NCBI GenBank assembly: GCA_027491335.1
Contig: JAIXWJ010000072.1
Location: forward strand, 1 to 56,181
Source: Actinomycetes bacterium
Lineage (GTDB): Bacteria > Actinomycetota > Acidimicrobiia > Acidimicrobiales > Ilumatobacteraceae
DNA: 56,181 nucleotides
Reading direction: 5' to 3'
Shown here: positions 26,837-36,340 of the stretch, piece by piece
Layout of the letters: every line of letters begins with the position of its first letter
How positions within the stretch are numbered: position 1 is the stretch's first letter
Notes under the pieces: model-generated
Told to the model about the DNA's origin: nothing
Databases searched by the model: none
Seen by the model: only the letters and a program-made list of their open reading frames with translations
Program-made: the position numbers and the translations under genes

Positions 26837-26842
26837 ACGGTA
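26837..26842 (-). promoter_or_regulatory. Candidate leaderless -10 box (TACCGT)
   Basis: TACCGT on the minus strand ends 6 nt before the ATG at 26830 and decides that start over the upstream in-frame ATG. Confidence 0.5.
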
Positions 26843-26902
26843 CCCGAGCGGGACGACGCCCCAGAATCTCCCGGCACGAACCCCCAGCCAGAACACTCCG
26901 TC

Positions 26903-26931
26903 TGGACAGGTCGCGGAATTGACGGTAGTGT
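26903..26931 (+). promoter_or_regulatory. Sigma-70-type promoter for the amidohydrolase gene
   Basis: TGGACA (26903-26908) and TAGTGT (26926-26931) are separated by exactly 17 bp. The start would fall near 26938, giving a 15-nt leader with a strong AAGGAGG at 26942-26948 before ATG 26953. TTGAC and GTCAA, forming a small inverted repeat, overlap the -10 region and could be an operator. Confidence 0.6.
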
Positions 26932-26952
26932 CAAGTCGTCCAAGGAGGAACC

Positions 26953-28164
26953 ATGACCGCTCTCGAATCCCCGCTGCGCCCCGCCGATGCCGACATCGAC
27001 TACGCGCTCTGCGACGCCGACCAGCACTACTACGAAGCCAAGGATTGCCTCACGCGTCATCTCGACAAGAAGTACAAGAACGTCGTGAAGTGGATCGACG
27101 TCGAGGGTCGCACCTCGGTGATGATCAACGCCAAGCAGCTCACGGTGGTCCCCAATCCCACCTACAACCCGGTGGGAGCCCCCGGCACCCTCGAGACCTA
27201 TTTCCGCGCCGAGAACCATTCGGGCATGGAACTGCGCGACATGATCACCATGCAGCCGATCCAGCCCGAGTACCAGGACCGTGACGCGCGCATCGCGCGA
27301 CTCGACGACCAAGGCGTTCAACTGGCATGGCTCATTCCCAGCCTCGGCTTGGGAATCGAGGAGATGTTGCAAGAGGATCCCGAGTCGGGCATGGCGGTCT
27401 TCACCGCGTACAACAAGTGGTTGCACGACGACTGGGGCTACGACCGTGACGGTCGCATTCTCACCGGTCCCATGATCTCGCTGATGGACGCCGAGCTTGC
27501 CGAACAGGAACTCGATCGCGTCATGGAGATCGGCACGAAGATGATCATCATGCGCGCGGGCCCGGTGGGCAATCCCTACGGCCGTCCGCCGTCACCGGCC
27601 GACGTTCGCTTCGATCGCATCTGGGCCAAGCTCGCCGAAGCCGGCATCATCGTGGCCATCCATGCCGGCGATGCCGGTTACAACAAGTACCTCGGCGACT
27701 GGGGCGAACCCACCAAGTACATGGGCATGAAGTCCTCGCCGCTCACCGAGGTGTTGGCCGTGGGAACCGAGCGTCCCATCTTCGACATGATGGCCGCCAT
27801 GATCTGTCACGGCTTGTTCGATCGTCACCCGAAGTTGAAGGTGGCCACCCTCGAACTGGGTTCCGCGTGGGTGCCCGAACTGCACCGCCGACTGCGCGTC
27901 GCCTACGGCAAGACCCCTCAGTTGTTCAAGCGCGATCCCAACGAATCGTTCCGTGAGCACGTGTGGGTCGCTCCCTTCTACGAGGACAACATCACGCGCC
28001 TGCGCGACGTGCACGGAGCGGATCGCATTCTGCTCGGCTCGGACTGGCCGCACCCCGAAGGTCTCGCCACGCCCGGCAAGTGGGTCGGCGACTTCCTCGA
28101 TCTCGGTCCGGTCGACATGCGCAAGGCTCTGCGCGACAACCAGCTCGAACTCTGCGGCTACTGA
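26953..28164 (+). CDS. Amidohydrolase family (COG2159-type) metal-dependent hydrolase
   Basis: TIM-barrel hydrolase or decarboxylase of 403 residues in the amidohydrolase-2 group common in mycobacteria. The N-terminal DADQHYYEAKDC segment replaces the usual D-x-H metal motif (the first ligands D/H at about 22-25), VAIHAGDAGY carries the strand-5 His, MICHGLFDRHPKLKVATLELGS the next His/Glu region, and LLGSDWPHPEG the terminal catalytic Asp. Relatives convert aromatic or keto acids by hydrolysis or decarboxylation; the substrate is unknown here. The start has a textbook Shine-Dalgarno. It overlaps the convergent alr gene by 7 bp. Confidence 0.87.
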   Translation: MTALESPLRPADADIDYALCDADQHYYEAKDCLTRHLDKKYKNVVKWIDVEGRTSVMINAKQLTVVPNPTYNPVGAPGTLETYFRAENHSGMELRDMITMQPIQPEYQDRDARIARLDDQGVQLAWLIPSLGLGIEEMLQEDPESGMAVFTAYNKWLHDDWGYDRDGRILTGPMISLMDAELAEQELDRVMEIGTKMIIMRAGPVGNPYGRPPSPADVRFDRIWAKLAEAGIIVAIHAGDAGYNKYLGDWGEPTKYMGMKSSPLTEVLAVGTERPIFDMMAAMICHGLFDRHPKLKVATLELGSAWVPELHRRLRVAYGKTPQLFKRDPNESFREHVWVAPFYEDNITRLRDVHGADRILLGSDWPHPEGLATPGKWVGDFLDLGPVDMRKALRDNQLELCGY

Positions 28165-29306
28165 GAAACGTCGGGCGCGCCAGCGCTCACATACTCACGC
28201 GATAGACGAGGCGACAGTGCGCACACGATCTCGTATCCGATCGTGCCCAACGCGGTTCCCCATTCGTTCGCGGTGACACTCTGATCGCCTTGCCGGCCGA
28301 TCAGCACCACCTCGTCACCCACCGCGCACCGGTCGTCTCCCATGTCGACCATCAACTGGTCCATGGTGACGACTCCCACGATCGGGCGACGTCGCCCTCC
28401 GATCAACACCGCTCCCCCGACCGCCGAGAGGCGTCGCGGAACACCGTCGGCGTATCCGATGGGGACCGTGGCCACGTTCGTGGTGCGCTCGAACCGGTGC
28501 CGATGCCCGTACGAGATCGCCTCGCCAGCGTTCACGGTCTTCACGAACGACACCCCGGACACCAAGGACAGCGCCGGACGAAGGTCGGCACACGCCTCGT
28601 CCATCGAGGGATCCGGAGAGATGCCGTACATGGCGATGCCCACGCGAACCATGTCCCGACGCGAATCCGGATGAGCGATGGCACCGGCCGAATTCGCGAT
28701 GTGCAACCACCCGGGGTCCACGCCGGCGCGCCGCAGATCATCGATCACGACATCGAATCGACGGATCTGATCGGCTGTGACCGGCGAACTCACGTCGTCC
28801 GCGCACGCGAGATGCGTGAACACCCCACCGAGCGACAGCTGCGGTGATCGCGCGAGCACTCGTCCGCCCAACTCCACGGCGGCATCGGGTCGCGCACCCA
28901 CGCGGTTCATCCCGGTGTCCACCTTCAGGTGAACCTCCTGACCGACCACATCGCGACGCCGAGCCTCGTCGGCCAACGCGTCGATGAAGGCCACCGAATA
29001 AGCGGTGGCGATGAGACCGTGTGCCACCAACTCGCCCACCTGATCGCGGGGTTGCTCGGACAGAACCAGAATCGGTGCTTCGATTCCGGCGCGTCGCAGT
29101 TCAACGCCTTCTTGAACCAGAGCCACGCACAGACCGTGCGCACCGGCCTCGAGCGCCGCTTCGGCGACCTTCACGGCGCCGTGTCCGTAGCCGTTCGCCT
29201 TCACGACCACCATCGCCCGAGCGGGCGCCGACTCGCGCGCGAGTCGTTCCACGTTGTGGCGGATCGCGTCGAGATCGATGATGACGCGCGAATAACGACC
29301 GGTCAC
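28158..29306 (-). CDS. alr: Alanine racemase
   Basis: PLP enzyme interconverting L- and D-alanine for peptidoglycan. From GTG 29306 it has 382 residues. The PLP lysine is in VVVKANGYGHG, near residue 36; RVGIAMYGISP holds the catalytic Tyr region, and SYGHRHRFERTTNVATVPIGYADGVPRRL (landmarks GYADG, PRRL) is the C-terminal active-site strand. The GTG lies one base after the nnr stop, so translation is coupled; the longer ORF runs over nnr. It closes the leftward envelope block glmM, glmS-like, acpS, nnr, alr. Confidence 0.95.
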   Translation of the reverse strand: MTGRYSRVIIDLDAIRHNVERLARESAPARAMVVVKANGYGHGAVKVAEAALEAGAHGLCVALVQEGVELRRAGIEAPILVLSEQPRDQVGELVAHGLIATAYSVAFIDALADEARRRDVVGQEVHLKVDTGMNRVGARPDAAVELGGRVLARSPQLSLGGVFTHLACADDVSSPVTADQIRRFDVVIDDLRRAGVDPGWLHIANSAGAIAHPDSRRDMVRVGIAMYGISPDPSMDEACADLRPALSLVSGVSFVKTVNAGEAISYGHRHRFERTTNVATVPIGYADGVPRRLSAVGGAVLIGGRRRPIVGVVTMDQLMVDMGDDRCAVGDEVVLIGRQGDQSVTANEWGTALGTIGYEIVCALSPRLSREYVSAGAPDVSQ

Positions 29307-29307
29307 G

Positions 29308-30702
29308 TCAACTCCGCACTTCGGCGATCGCTCGTGGCAACAGGTCGAGCAGGTCGGACGCCACCATTCCCTCGTCGGCGTCGAACAGCGACGCCGCGCG
29401 CGCGTGCAGGAACGCGGCGCTGGCGGCGGCCCGGAACGGATGCATCCCCTGAGCGAGCAACGCGCCGATGATTCCCGCCAACACGTCGCCGGTGCCGGCC
29501 GTGGCGAGTCGCTGATCGCCATTGGAGACGATCAACACCTCACCCGACGGCTCGGCGACGACCGTGGTCGTTCCCTTCAGCAGACACACGCAGTTGGTGT
29601 CGGTGGCCAGTCGGCGGGCACTGGCGATGCGATCGTGCGACGGCGGATAGCCGAGCAGATTGGTGAACTCACCGTCGTGGGGCGTGAGAACGGTGCCCGA
29701 TCCGCGAGAACGCACGATGTCGCGAGCGCCATCACCTCCCCACGCCACGGCGAACAGGCCATCACCATCGATCACCATCGGAATGTTGGCGCCGGCGATG
29801 ACCTTGCGCGTTTCGGCGATGGTTCCCTCGTCGCGACCGAGACCCGGACCCACCACCATCGACTTGAACCGGGCATGATCACCGTTGATCTCGTCGAGAA
29901 TGTCGCTCGACCAGTTCCATGCCGGAAGGGATTTGCGCACCACCTCGATGGGCGTGGTGCGATCGCTCACGATTCCCGGTGACGCCGCGTGCACGATGCC
30001 CGCTCCCGATCGCATCGCCGCGGAAGCGCACAGGTTGGCCGCTCCCATCATTCCCGCGCTTCCGGCCAACGAGAAAACCGCCGACTTCCACTTGTGGGCG
30101 TCGAGCGCGCGACGCGGCAACCAACATCCGACGTCGGTGACCTCCACCTCGTTGATGTCGACGTTGCCCATTCCGAGCACGATGCCGATGTCGGCCAACT
30201 CCACCTCGCCGCTGAGCGCCGGTCCCGCCCCGAGAAGCAAACCGGGCTTGAGGGCCACGAAGGTGACGGTTCGGTCCGCACGCCACGCACCGGGCACCGC
30301 CAGACCCGTCAGGCCATCGAGGCCACTCGGAACGTCGACGGCCAACACGGGCACGCCGTTCGTGGAGGGCGGATGCCAATCTCCCCGGAAACCGGTTCCG
30401 TACGCGGCATCGATGATGAGATCGCACACCGGCAAACGAGGTGGCATGCGGTCCGCGTCGATGACGATGACGCGCACGCCTTGGTCGGCCAACAAGCGTC
30501 CGGTCACTCGACCGTCGGCGCCGTTGTTGCCCTTGCCGGTGACGACCACCACGGTTCGTCCGTACAGGCCACCCATCATCCTCTTGGCCGCGCGAGCCAC
30601 CGCGGCTCCGGCGCGCGCGATCAGCGTCTCCATCGGAGCGCCGTCGGTGACGGCCTCAGCGTCGATCACGCGCATCTGCTTCGGGGTGAGCACCGGACGC
30701 AT
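29308..30702 (-). CDS. nnr: Bifunctional NAD(P)H-hydrate epimerase/dehydratase
   Basis: Repairs damaged NAD(P)H hydrates. The 464-residue protein fuses an N-terminal YjeF epimerase domain (residues 1-200, with VVTGKGNNGADG and AVDVPSGLDG) to a C-terminal ADP/ATP-dependent dehydratase domain (about 210-464, with FSLAGSAGMMGA, VVGPGLGRD, IDGDGL, LTPHDGEF and ATAGTGDVLAG). All motifs look intact. ATG 30702 has TACGAT 6 nt upstream, without a Shine-Dalgarno. The order acpS-nnr-alr is conserved in many actinobacteria and Firmicutes. Confidence 0.95.
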   Translation of the reverse strand: MRPVLTPKQMRVIDAEAVTDGAPMETLIARAGAAVARAAKRMMGGLYGRTVVVVTGKGNNGADGRVTGRLLADQGVRVIVIDADRMPPRLPVCDLIIDAAYGTGFRGDWHPPSTNGVPVLAVDVPSGLDGLTGLAVPGAWRADRTVTFVALKPGLLLGAGPALSGEVELADIGIVLGMGNVDINEVEVTDVGCWLPRRALDAHKWKSAVFSLAGSAGMMGAANLCASAAMRSGAGIVHAASPGIVSDRTTPIEVVRKSLPAWNWSSDILDEINGDHARFKSMVVGPGLGRDEGTIAETRKVIAGANIPMVIDGDGLFAVAWGGDGARDIVRSRGSGTVLTPHDGEFTNLLGYPPSHDRIASARRLATDTNCVCLLKGTTTVVAEPSGEVLIVSNGDQRLATAGTGDVLAGIIGALLAQGMHPFRAAASAAFLHARAASLFDADEGMVASDLLDLLPRAIAEVRS

Positions 30703-30708
30703 GGCTGA

Positions 30709-30714
30709 ATCGTA
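30709..30714 (-). promoter_or_regulatory. Candidate leaderless -10 box of nnr (TACGAT)
   Basis: TACGAT on the minus strand ends 6 nt before the nnr ATG at 30702; it would let nnr-alr be expressed apart from glmS-acpS. Confidence 0.5.
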
Positions 30715-30723
30715 CGCTTCGCG

Positions 30724-31095
30724 TCAGTCGGTTGCGACGACGTAGGCGATGGCAGTCGAGTCCGTGTGGGTCAGCGACAAATGCCACGTACCGATTCCCC
30801 GTTCGCGAGCCAGATCGAGCGCGGCGGCCGTCACCCGCAAGATCGGTCGGCCCGACTCCTCGCACTCCACCCACACGTCGTGGAAGCCGAAAGCGCCGAG
30901 CCCCACGCCCATCGCCTTCATGACCGCCTCGCGCGCCGCGAAGCGCGCCGCCAGCGACGGAACCTGATCGGCCCGTTCGGCCAACTCGGCCAACTCCGTG
31001 GCGGTGAACAGCCGCTCCCGCATGGAGACCGTGCGCGTCAGCGCGGTGCGAAAGCGTTCGACATCGACGGCATCGACGCCGATGCCCCGGATCAT
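30724..31095 (-). CDS. acpS: Holo-[acyl-carrier-protein] synthase
   Basis: Transfers phosphopantetheine from CoA to acyl carrier protein. The 123-residue protein has the GIGVDAVDVERF opening with the Mg-binding Asp, and the second signature FAAREAVMKAMG with its catalytic Glu and Lys; LSLTHTDSTAIAYV near the end is typical. ATG 31095 overlaps the stop of the GlmS-like gene (ATGA at 31092-31095), so the two are translationally coupled. Confidence 0.94.
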   Translation of the reverse strand: MIRGIGVDAVDVERFRTALTRTVSMRERLFTATELAELAERADQVPSLAARFAAREAVMKAMGVGLGAFGFHDVWVECEESGRPILRVTAAALDLARERGIGTWHLSLTHTDSTAIAYVVATD

Positions 31096-34000
31096 GCCGG
31101 CCGACGCCAACGATCGGCCATGTCGCTGATGGGCAGGATCAACAGGTCCGCCACCGGAATCTCGGCGAGCAGATCGTCGCGCATCTCGCCCTCGGTCTCG
31201 CTGACCCAGTCGACCAATCGGTCGTATCGACGGTCGTAGCCCTGCAGAACCGTGCGCATCACGGCGGCCGGCAGGTGATCGTGGAATCGCACATGAACCA
31301 AGGTGATGCCCACCGTCTGGCCCGACTTCACCTCGGGGACGAAGATCACGGTGCGACCATCGCCACGTCCGCGCGCGACCAACACCTCGCGCTCGTTGGC
31401 CACGCGCCGCTTGGTTCCCACGAGTGACGGATTGCGATCGACTCGGCTGGGCACGTCCCGCGACAAACCTCCCCGGTCGACGATGGCGATCGACGCGTGC
31501 GACGTGGTGGGATCACCGTCGATCGCGTACCGGGTGAAGCCGACGACCGCCTCGACCGCGGGGTCGAGATCGGCCAACACCTTCAAGGTGCGATACGACA
31601 ACACGTCGCGACCGGCACCGGTGGCCAACACCTCGCGCACGAGCGCTCGGTCCATGATGCCCTCGTCGCTACGACTGATGCCGACCGTCACCGTCTTGGC
31701 CTGATGCTTGATGGCGTCGACCGGACGCGTGAGTTCCTCGATCGCTCGCGTGAGGGCCAACGTGAGATCGTCGATGAGCGCCGACGGGGAACCCACCTTG
31801 CCGGTCTCGTTCTGATGCGCCTCGATGGGTGAGGAGTCCAGGATGACGCGCAACATCGTGGCCACGCGAACCGCGGTGCTGGCCTCCAGATGCCCGTCGT
31901 AGGCACCGGACCGCAACACCTCCTGAAAACGCTCGGCCATGGGTCGCACTCCCGAGCGAACCGCGCTCACCACCTGGTCGGCCTCGGCGCGCGACACCAC
32001 CGCGTGCTCAACGATCTCGCGGGCCTCGCGCAACGGACGCGCCAACTCGTCGATGGCCAATGCGGCTTCGTAACCGAACAAGTGACCCGCCATGGCACTG
32101 AGAATGAAGGCCAGGCTGGAGTCGATGTCGGGAACGGCGATCACCGCGTGCGCCGCGTCGAAACGCGACTCGGATTCGTTGGCCACCACGACGGGGGTCG
32201 CCTTGTGCGCCCGATAGATGGCGATCTCCTTGGCCACGTCGTCGGCGGTGCTTCCGACCAAGCCCGAGGCGCACACCAGAATCAGCGGCTCGCAGGACAA
32301 GTCGATGTGCTTCTTGTCCTCGGTGACGTCGCACGAGATGCTCTTGTAACAGAGCTCGCTCAACTTGATGCGCACCTCGTTGGCGGCGATGGCATTGGGT
32401 CCGTTGCCCACGACCGCCCAGTAGCGCTTGGACGGTGCGTAGCGGCGGGCGATCTCGGCGATCACGCCACGACGAGCGATGACCGCGCGCATGGCATCGG
32501 GCACCGTGCGCAGGGCGGCGAGAAGGTCGTGACGACGCTGATCGGATCCGACGCCGGCGGCCTCGCTGATGGCGCACGCCAATAGGACGCCCGCGGCGAC
32601 CTGAGCGTAGAAGGCCTTGGTGGAGGCCACGCTCATCTCCACGTCGCGGCCATCGCTGGTGAAAAGAACACCGTCGGACTTCTCGCACAGATCGCTGCCC
32701 CGACGATTCACGATGGCGATCACCGCGGCACCTCGTCCGCGCGCGAGATCGACGGTGCGGTTGGTGTCGGTCGTCGTGCCGCTCTGACTGACGGCCACGA
32801 TCAAGGTGTCCGACATGTCGAGGCGCAGATTGAAACCGCTCAGCTCGGTGGCGGTGATCGGATCGACGTCGAGTTCACCGTCGCACAGTTCGTCGAGCAC
32901 CGACGCGCAACTACGACCGGCGATGGCCGCGGTTCCCTGACCGATGACGCGCACCTTGTCGATGGTTCCATCGGCCAATCGGCGCCGAATGTCGTCGGGC
33001 AAGGAACGCGCGCCGATGGTGGCCGTCAGATGGCCATCGATCTCGGTGATCTTGCCGCGCAAGGTCTTGCGGAAACTCTCGGGGGCCTCACCGATCTCCT
33101 TCAACAGGAAGTGCGGTGAATCACCGCGGTCGATGTCGCGGGTGGTGACCTCGGCGGTGATGACCGATCGCTCGTCGACCGGGATCGCGGTTCCGTCGTA
33201 GCCGAGCCGCACGACTCCATCCAGTTCGCCCGATCGGCGACCATCGAGAATCACGATCTGTCCCGCGCCGACACCTTCGCCGTCGAGTCGGAAGTATCGG
33301 TTGGTCTCCTCCACCACTCCGTAGGGTTCGCTGGCCACGATGAACAGATCCTCGGCCAACCCCACGAAGAGTCCCTGCCCGCTTCCGTGGAGTGCCAACA
33401 GCAAGCGCTCGGGATCATCGGTGGCCGCGGCCGCGATGGCGACCGAACCCTCGAACGACGCCACGCTGCGACGGAACGCCTCGACCGTGTCTCCGCAATC
33501 CTGACGGTGCTTGGTGACCAGAGCGGGGATGACCTTGGCATCGGTGGTGATCTGCCCGGGGAACGAGAGTCCGTGGGCGATGCGTAGATCGGCGTGATTG
33601 TCGACGTCTCCGTTCAACGCCGCGATCACGTAAGGCCGTTCGACGTCGGCCAAGGAACGCTCGCTGTTCACCGGATGGGCGTTGGGTTCGCTGATGATGC
33701 CCACGCTCGCCCATCGCGTGTGCCCGACCAACGACGTGCGCGCGCCCGGGTGGGACAACGCCCGACGCAACAAAGCATCCGATTGCACCGCGGCGCGCAT
33801 CACCTTGGTGTTGTCGCCGAGTTCACCGATCTCGGCGGCGGCCTTGTACACGAACGACAGCACCCCGTCGATCCATCGCACGGAACCACTCTGGAACAAC
33901 GGGTCGATGGCTCGCTCGTCGAGTGCGCCCCGCAGATCGGATTCCTGCAGACCGTGTCCCCACACGAACACGTGAATGCCCGCCGAGTCGCGGCCGCGCA

Positions 34001-34493
34001 CCTCCATGCGGTCGATGGCGGCGAAGGCCTGCTGAATCATGAGGTAGCCCGACAACGCGGGCACCCCGGCGTCGCGACCGGCCAACTCGGCCACCGAGCG
34101 GGCCGTGCGCAGTCGATCCCGGCCGACCGACCACACCGCGTCGCGAACGGCGATGAGTTCGCCCGCGGCCACCTCGAGGCGCTCGGGGTCGAGGTTGGCG
34201 GACTCCAGAGCCACGTCGGCGGAGGCGATCAGCTCGTCCAGACGAGCCAGTCGGGCCTCGATCGCCGCGATCAGTTCGAGGTTGCCGGCCAGGGCCATCA
34301 CCCCGGGGACCCCCTTGAGCAGTTCGTTCACTGTCGACACGTGGGCCGTCGCCCCGACGATGTCGCGACTCGTCGCGGAGCCCGACGCGTCGGAGGCGCA
34401 GATGACGGCGGCATCGAGCCGAGCCAGGATGTCGGCACCGCTCGGGGCCGGCCGCGTGGACGGTCGGGCACTCAGAGCAATGATGCCGCACAT
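31092..34493 (-). CDS. Giant GlmS-like glutamine amidotransferase / double-SIS protein
   Basis: Resembles glucosamine-6-phosphate synthase but has 1133 residues instead of about 610. Glutaminase parts: Cys2 in MCGIIA, RGRDSAG (166-172), GHTRWA (257-262), NAHP (271-274), NGDVDNH (294-300); about 140 extra residues lie between Cys2 and RGRDSAG and about 45 before GHTRW. HFLLKEIGEAPESFRKTL (461-478) opens the isomerase part; SIS 1 has SQSGTT (569-574) and VASTKAF (622-628); SIS 2 keeps equivalents of catalytic Lys/Glu/His at K710, E713 and H729. The tail residue Lys603 of E. coli GlmS seems replaced by Arg, and about 300 residues follow that match nothing I know. glmM lies upstream, acpS overlaps downstream. 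Leaderless start: TAACCT 7 nt before ATG 34493. Confidence 0.85.
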   Translation of the reverse strand: MCGIIALSARPSTRPAPSGADILARLDAAVICASDASGSATSRDIVGATAHVSTVNELLKGVPGVMALAGNLELIAAIEARLARLDELIASADVALESANLDPERLEVAAGELIAVRDAVWSVGRDRLRTARSVAELAGRDAGVPALSGYLMIQQAFAAIDRMEVRGRDSAGIHVFVWGHGLQESDLRGALDERAIDPLFQSGSVRWIDGVLSFVYKAAAEIGELGDNTKVMRAAVQSDALLRRALSHPGARTSLVGHTRWASVGIISEPNAHPVNSERSLADVERPYVIAALNGDVDNHADLRIAHGLSFPGQITTDAKVIPALVTKHRQDCGDTVEAFRRSVASFEGSVAIAAAATDDPERLLLALHGSGQGLFVGLAEDLFIVASEPYGVVEETNRYFRLDGEGVGAGQIVILDGRRSGELDGVVRLGYDGTAIPVDERSVITAEVTTRDIDRGDSPHFLLKEIGEAPESFRKTLRGKITEIDGHLTATIGARSLPDDIRRRLADGTIDKVRVIGQGTAAIAGRSCASVLDELCDGELDVDPITATELSGFNLRLDMSDTLIVAVSQSGTTTDTNRTVDLARGRGAAVIAIVNRRGSDLCEKSDGVLFTSDGRDVEMSVASTKAFYAQVAAGVLLACAISEAAGVGSDQRRHDLLAALRTVPDAMRAVIARRGVIAEIARRYAPSKRYWAVVGNGPNAIAANEVRIKLSELCYKSISCDVTEDKKHIDLSCEPLILVCASGLVGSTADDVAKEIAIYRAHKATPVVVANESESRFDAAHAVIAVPDIDSSLAFILSAMAGHLFGYEAALAIDELARPLREAREIVEHAVVSRAEADQVVSAVRSGVRPMAERFQEVLRSGAYDGHLEASTAVRVATMLRVILDSSPIEAHQNETGKVGSPSALIDDLTLALTRAIEELTRPVDAIKHQAKTVTVGISRSDEGIMDRALVREVLATGAGRDVLSYRTLKVLADLDPAVEAVVGFTRYAIDGDPTTSHASIAIVDRGGLSRDVPSRVDRNPSLVGTKRRVANEREVLVARGRGDGRTVIFVPEVKSGQTVGITLVHVRFHDHLPAAVMRTVLQGYDRRYDRLVDWVSETEGEMRDDLLAEIPVADLLILPISDMADRWRRPA

Positions 34494-34500
34494 GACGATC

Positions 34501-34506
34501 AGGTTA
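34501..34506 (-). promoter_or_regulatory. Candidate leaderless -10 box of the GlmS-like gene (TAACCT)
   Basis: TAACCT on the minus strand ends 7 nt before ATG 34493, in the 51-bp gap after glmM. Confidence 0.5.
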
Positions 34507-34544
34507 CCGAGGTGCTCGAACGGCCGGGAGGCACGAAAAAGCGG

Positions 34545-35912
34545 TCAGCGACACGCGTCGAGGGCCGCCGCCACCAGGCGCTCGGCCACCTCGTCGGCCA
34601 GTTCGGGGGTGCCGGCCTCCACCATCACCCGAACCACGGGCTCGGTGCCCGAGGACCGCACCAGTACCCGACCGTTGACCCCCAGAACGGCTTCTTCGGC
34701 GGCGATCTGGGTCGCCAACAGCGCGGCCGCGTCGTCGGGACGCCGATCCACTCGCACGTTCTTCAGCACCTGCGGGAACGAATGCATCACCCCGGCGGCC
34801 ACCTGCGAGAAACGTCCACCCTGTCGTCGCATCATGCGCGCCAACACCACCGCGGCCAACAAACCATCGCCCGTGGTGGCGTGATCACGATGAATGATGT
34901 GGCCACTTTGCTCTCCGCCCAGAACGAATCCGCCGGCCTCCATGGCGTCGAGCACCAAGCGATCGCCCACACCGGTGGTGATCACCGAGACACCGGCTCC
35001 GCTCATCGCGCGATGGAAGCCCAGGTTCGACATCACCGTGACCACCACCGTGTCACCGGCCAGAGTCCCCGCGCGTTGGCGATCGATGGCCGACAACGCG
35101 ATCAAACGATCGCCGTCGACGATGCGACCGTTCTCGTCGACCGCGATCAAACGATCACCGTCGCCGTCGAACGCGAAACCAATGTCGACCGAGATGCCCG
35201 TTCCCGTTCCACTGATGAAGTCGCACAACGCTTGTGGTGCTGTGGCTCCGCACTTGTCGTTGATGTTCGTGCCGTCGGGAGCATCGTTCATCACGATCAC
35301 GTCGGCCCCGAGACGTTGCATCAACAGAGGCGCGACCTTGCTCATCGCTCCGTTCGCGGTGTCGATCACCACCCGCAATCCGGCGAGCGAACCTTCACCG
35401 AAGATCTCGACGAGATGGTCGACGTACAGCGACACACCATCGCTGCGACGCATCACGACACCGACCTGCAGATCGCGGCGGATGGGCCCGGTGCCCTCAT
35501 CGAGAATGCGCCACGTCTCGGCCTCGATCGCGCGCTCCTGATGGTCGAGCAACTTGCGACCACCGGCGGCGAACACCTTCACGCCGTTGTCGGTGTACTT
35601 GTTGTGCGACGCCGTGATGACGATGGCCGGCACGTTCTCGCGCGCCGAGATCATGGCCAATGCCGGAGTGGGAAGCACTCCGAACTCTTCGACCCTCACT
35701 CCTTCGGCGGAGGCACCCGCCGAGAACGCGGCTTCGAGAATGGGCCCCGAAATGCGGGGATCACGTCCGAGAACGACGCGTGACGGTTGCAGAACCCGGG
35801 CCACGGCACGGCCGAGAGCCATGACGTATTCGGGTGATACTTCGACGATCGCCTGACCCCGCACACCATCGGTGCCGAAGCCGGGATGGGGCGACTTGCT
35901 GACGCCCGACAT
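34545..35912 (-). CDS. glmM: Phosphoglucosamine mutase
   Basis: Converts glucosamine-6-phosphate to glucosamine-1-phosphate on the route to UDP-GlcNAc. The 455-residue protein has all four landmark loops: FGTDGVRG at the start, the phosphoserine loop TASHNKYTDNG, the Mg loop FDGDGDR, the sugar loop GGEQSGH and the phosphate loop VRSSGTEP. It begins 13 bp after rpsI ends, in the same direction, so it is probably read from the rplM-rpsI promoter, an arrangement widespread in actinobacteria. The GlmS-like gene follows. Confidence 0.96.
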   Translation of the reverse strand: MSGVSKSPHPGFGTDGVRGQAIVEVSPEYVMALGRAVARVLQPSRVVLGRDPRISGPILEAAFSAGASAEGVRVEEFGVLPTPALAMISARENVPAIVITASHNKYTDNGVKVFAAGGRKLLDHQERAIEAETWRILDEGTGPIRRDLQVGVVMRRSDGVSLYVDHLVEIFGEGSLAGLRVVIDTANGAMSKVAPLLMQRLGADVIVMNDAPDGTNINDKCGATAPQALCDFISGTGTGISVDIGFAFDGDGDRLIAVDENGRIVDGDRLIALSAIDRQRAGTLAGDTVVVTVMSNLGFHRAMSGAGVSVITTGVGDRLVLDAMEAGGFVLGGEQSGHIIHRDHATTGDGLLAAVVLARMMRRQGGRFSQVAAGVMHSFPQVLKNVRVDRRPDDAAALLATQIAAEEAVLGVNGRVLVRSSGTEPVVRVMVEAGTPELADEVAERLVAAALDACR

Positions 35913-35924
35913 CTGATCCTGCGA

Positions 35925-36317
35925 TCAGCGCTTCGTGTACTGCGGCGCCTTACGGGCCTTCTTGAGGCCGTACTTCTTGCTCTCCTTGCGACGCGAGTCA
36001 CGGGTGAGCAGACCGGCCTTCTTCAGAGCCGGGCGCGATTCGGGATCGATCTCGACGAGCGAACGAGCCAGACCCATGCGCATCGCGCCGGACTGACCGG
36101 TGACTCCGCCGCCGTGAATGGTGGCGTCCACGTCGTACTGCTCGAGAGTGTTCGTGACGCGCAGCGCTTCGATCGCCGAGTTCTGCTGAGTCGCGGTGCA
36201 GAAGTAGACGTTGAGCGGCTTGCCGTTCACGGTGAACTTGCCGGTACCGGGGCGCACGCGAACGCGAGCCACCGACTCCTTGCGACGGCCGGTGGTCTGG
36301 GTGAGAGGCTTGCTCAT
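35925..36317 (-). CDS. rpsI: 30S ribosomal protein S9
   Basis: Small-subunit head protein whose C-terminal tail reaches the P-site tRNA. The 130-residue product has TTGRRKESVARVRVRPGTG at the start, GGGVTGQSGAMRMGLARSL in the middle, and ends with KKARKAPQYTKR, the conserved basic tail with the terminal KR. It follows rplM after 23 bp in the usual L13-S9 pair. Confidence 0.98.
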   Translation of the reverse strand: MSKPLTQTTGRRKESVARVRVRPGTGKFTVNGKPLNVYFCTATQQNSAIEALRVTNTLEQYDVDATIHGGGVTGQSGAMRMGLARSLVEIDPESRPALKKAGLLTRDSRRKESKKYGLKKARKAPQYTKR

Positions 36318-36340
36318 TGCGATGTCTTCCTTGAACTCGT

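Noticed and set aside
33594..35783. 729-codon plus-strand ORF over glmM and the GlmS-like gene
   Set aside because: Antisense shadow with His/Arg-rich composition and no recognisable domain.
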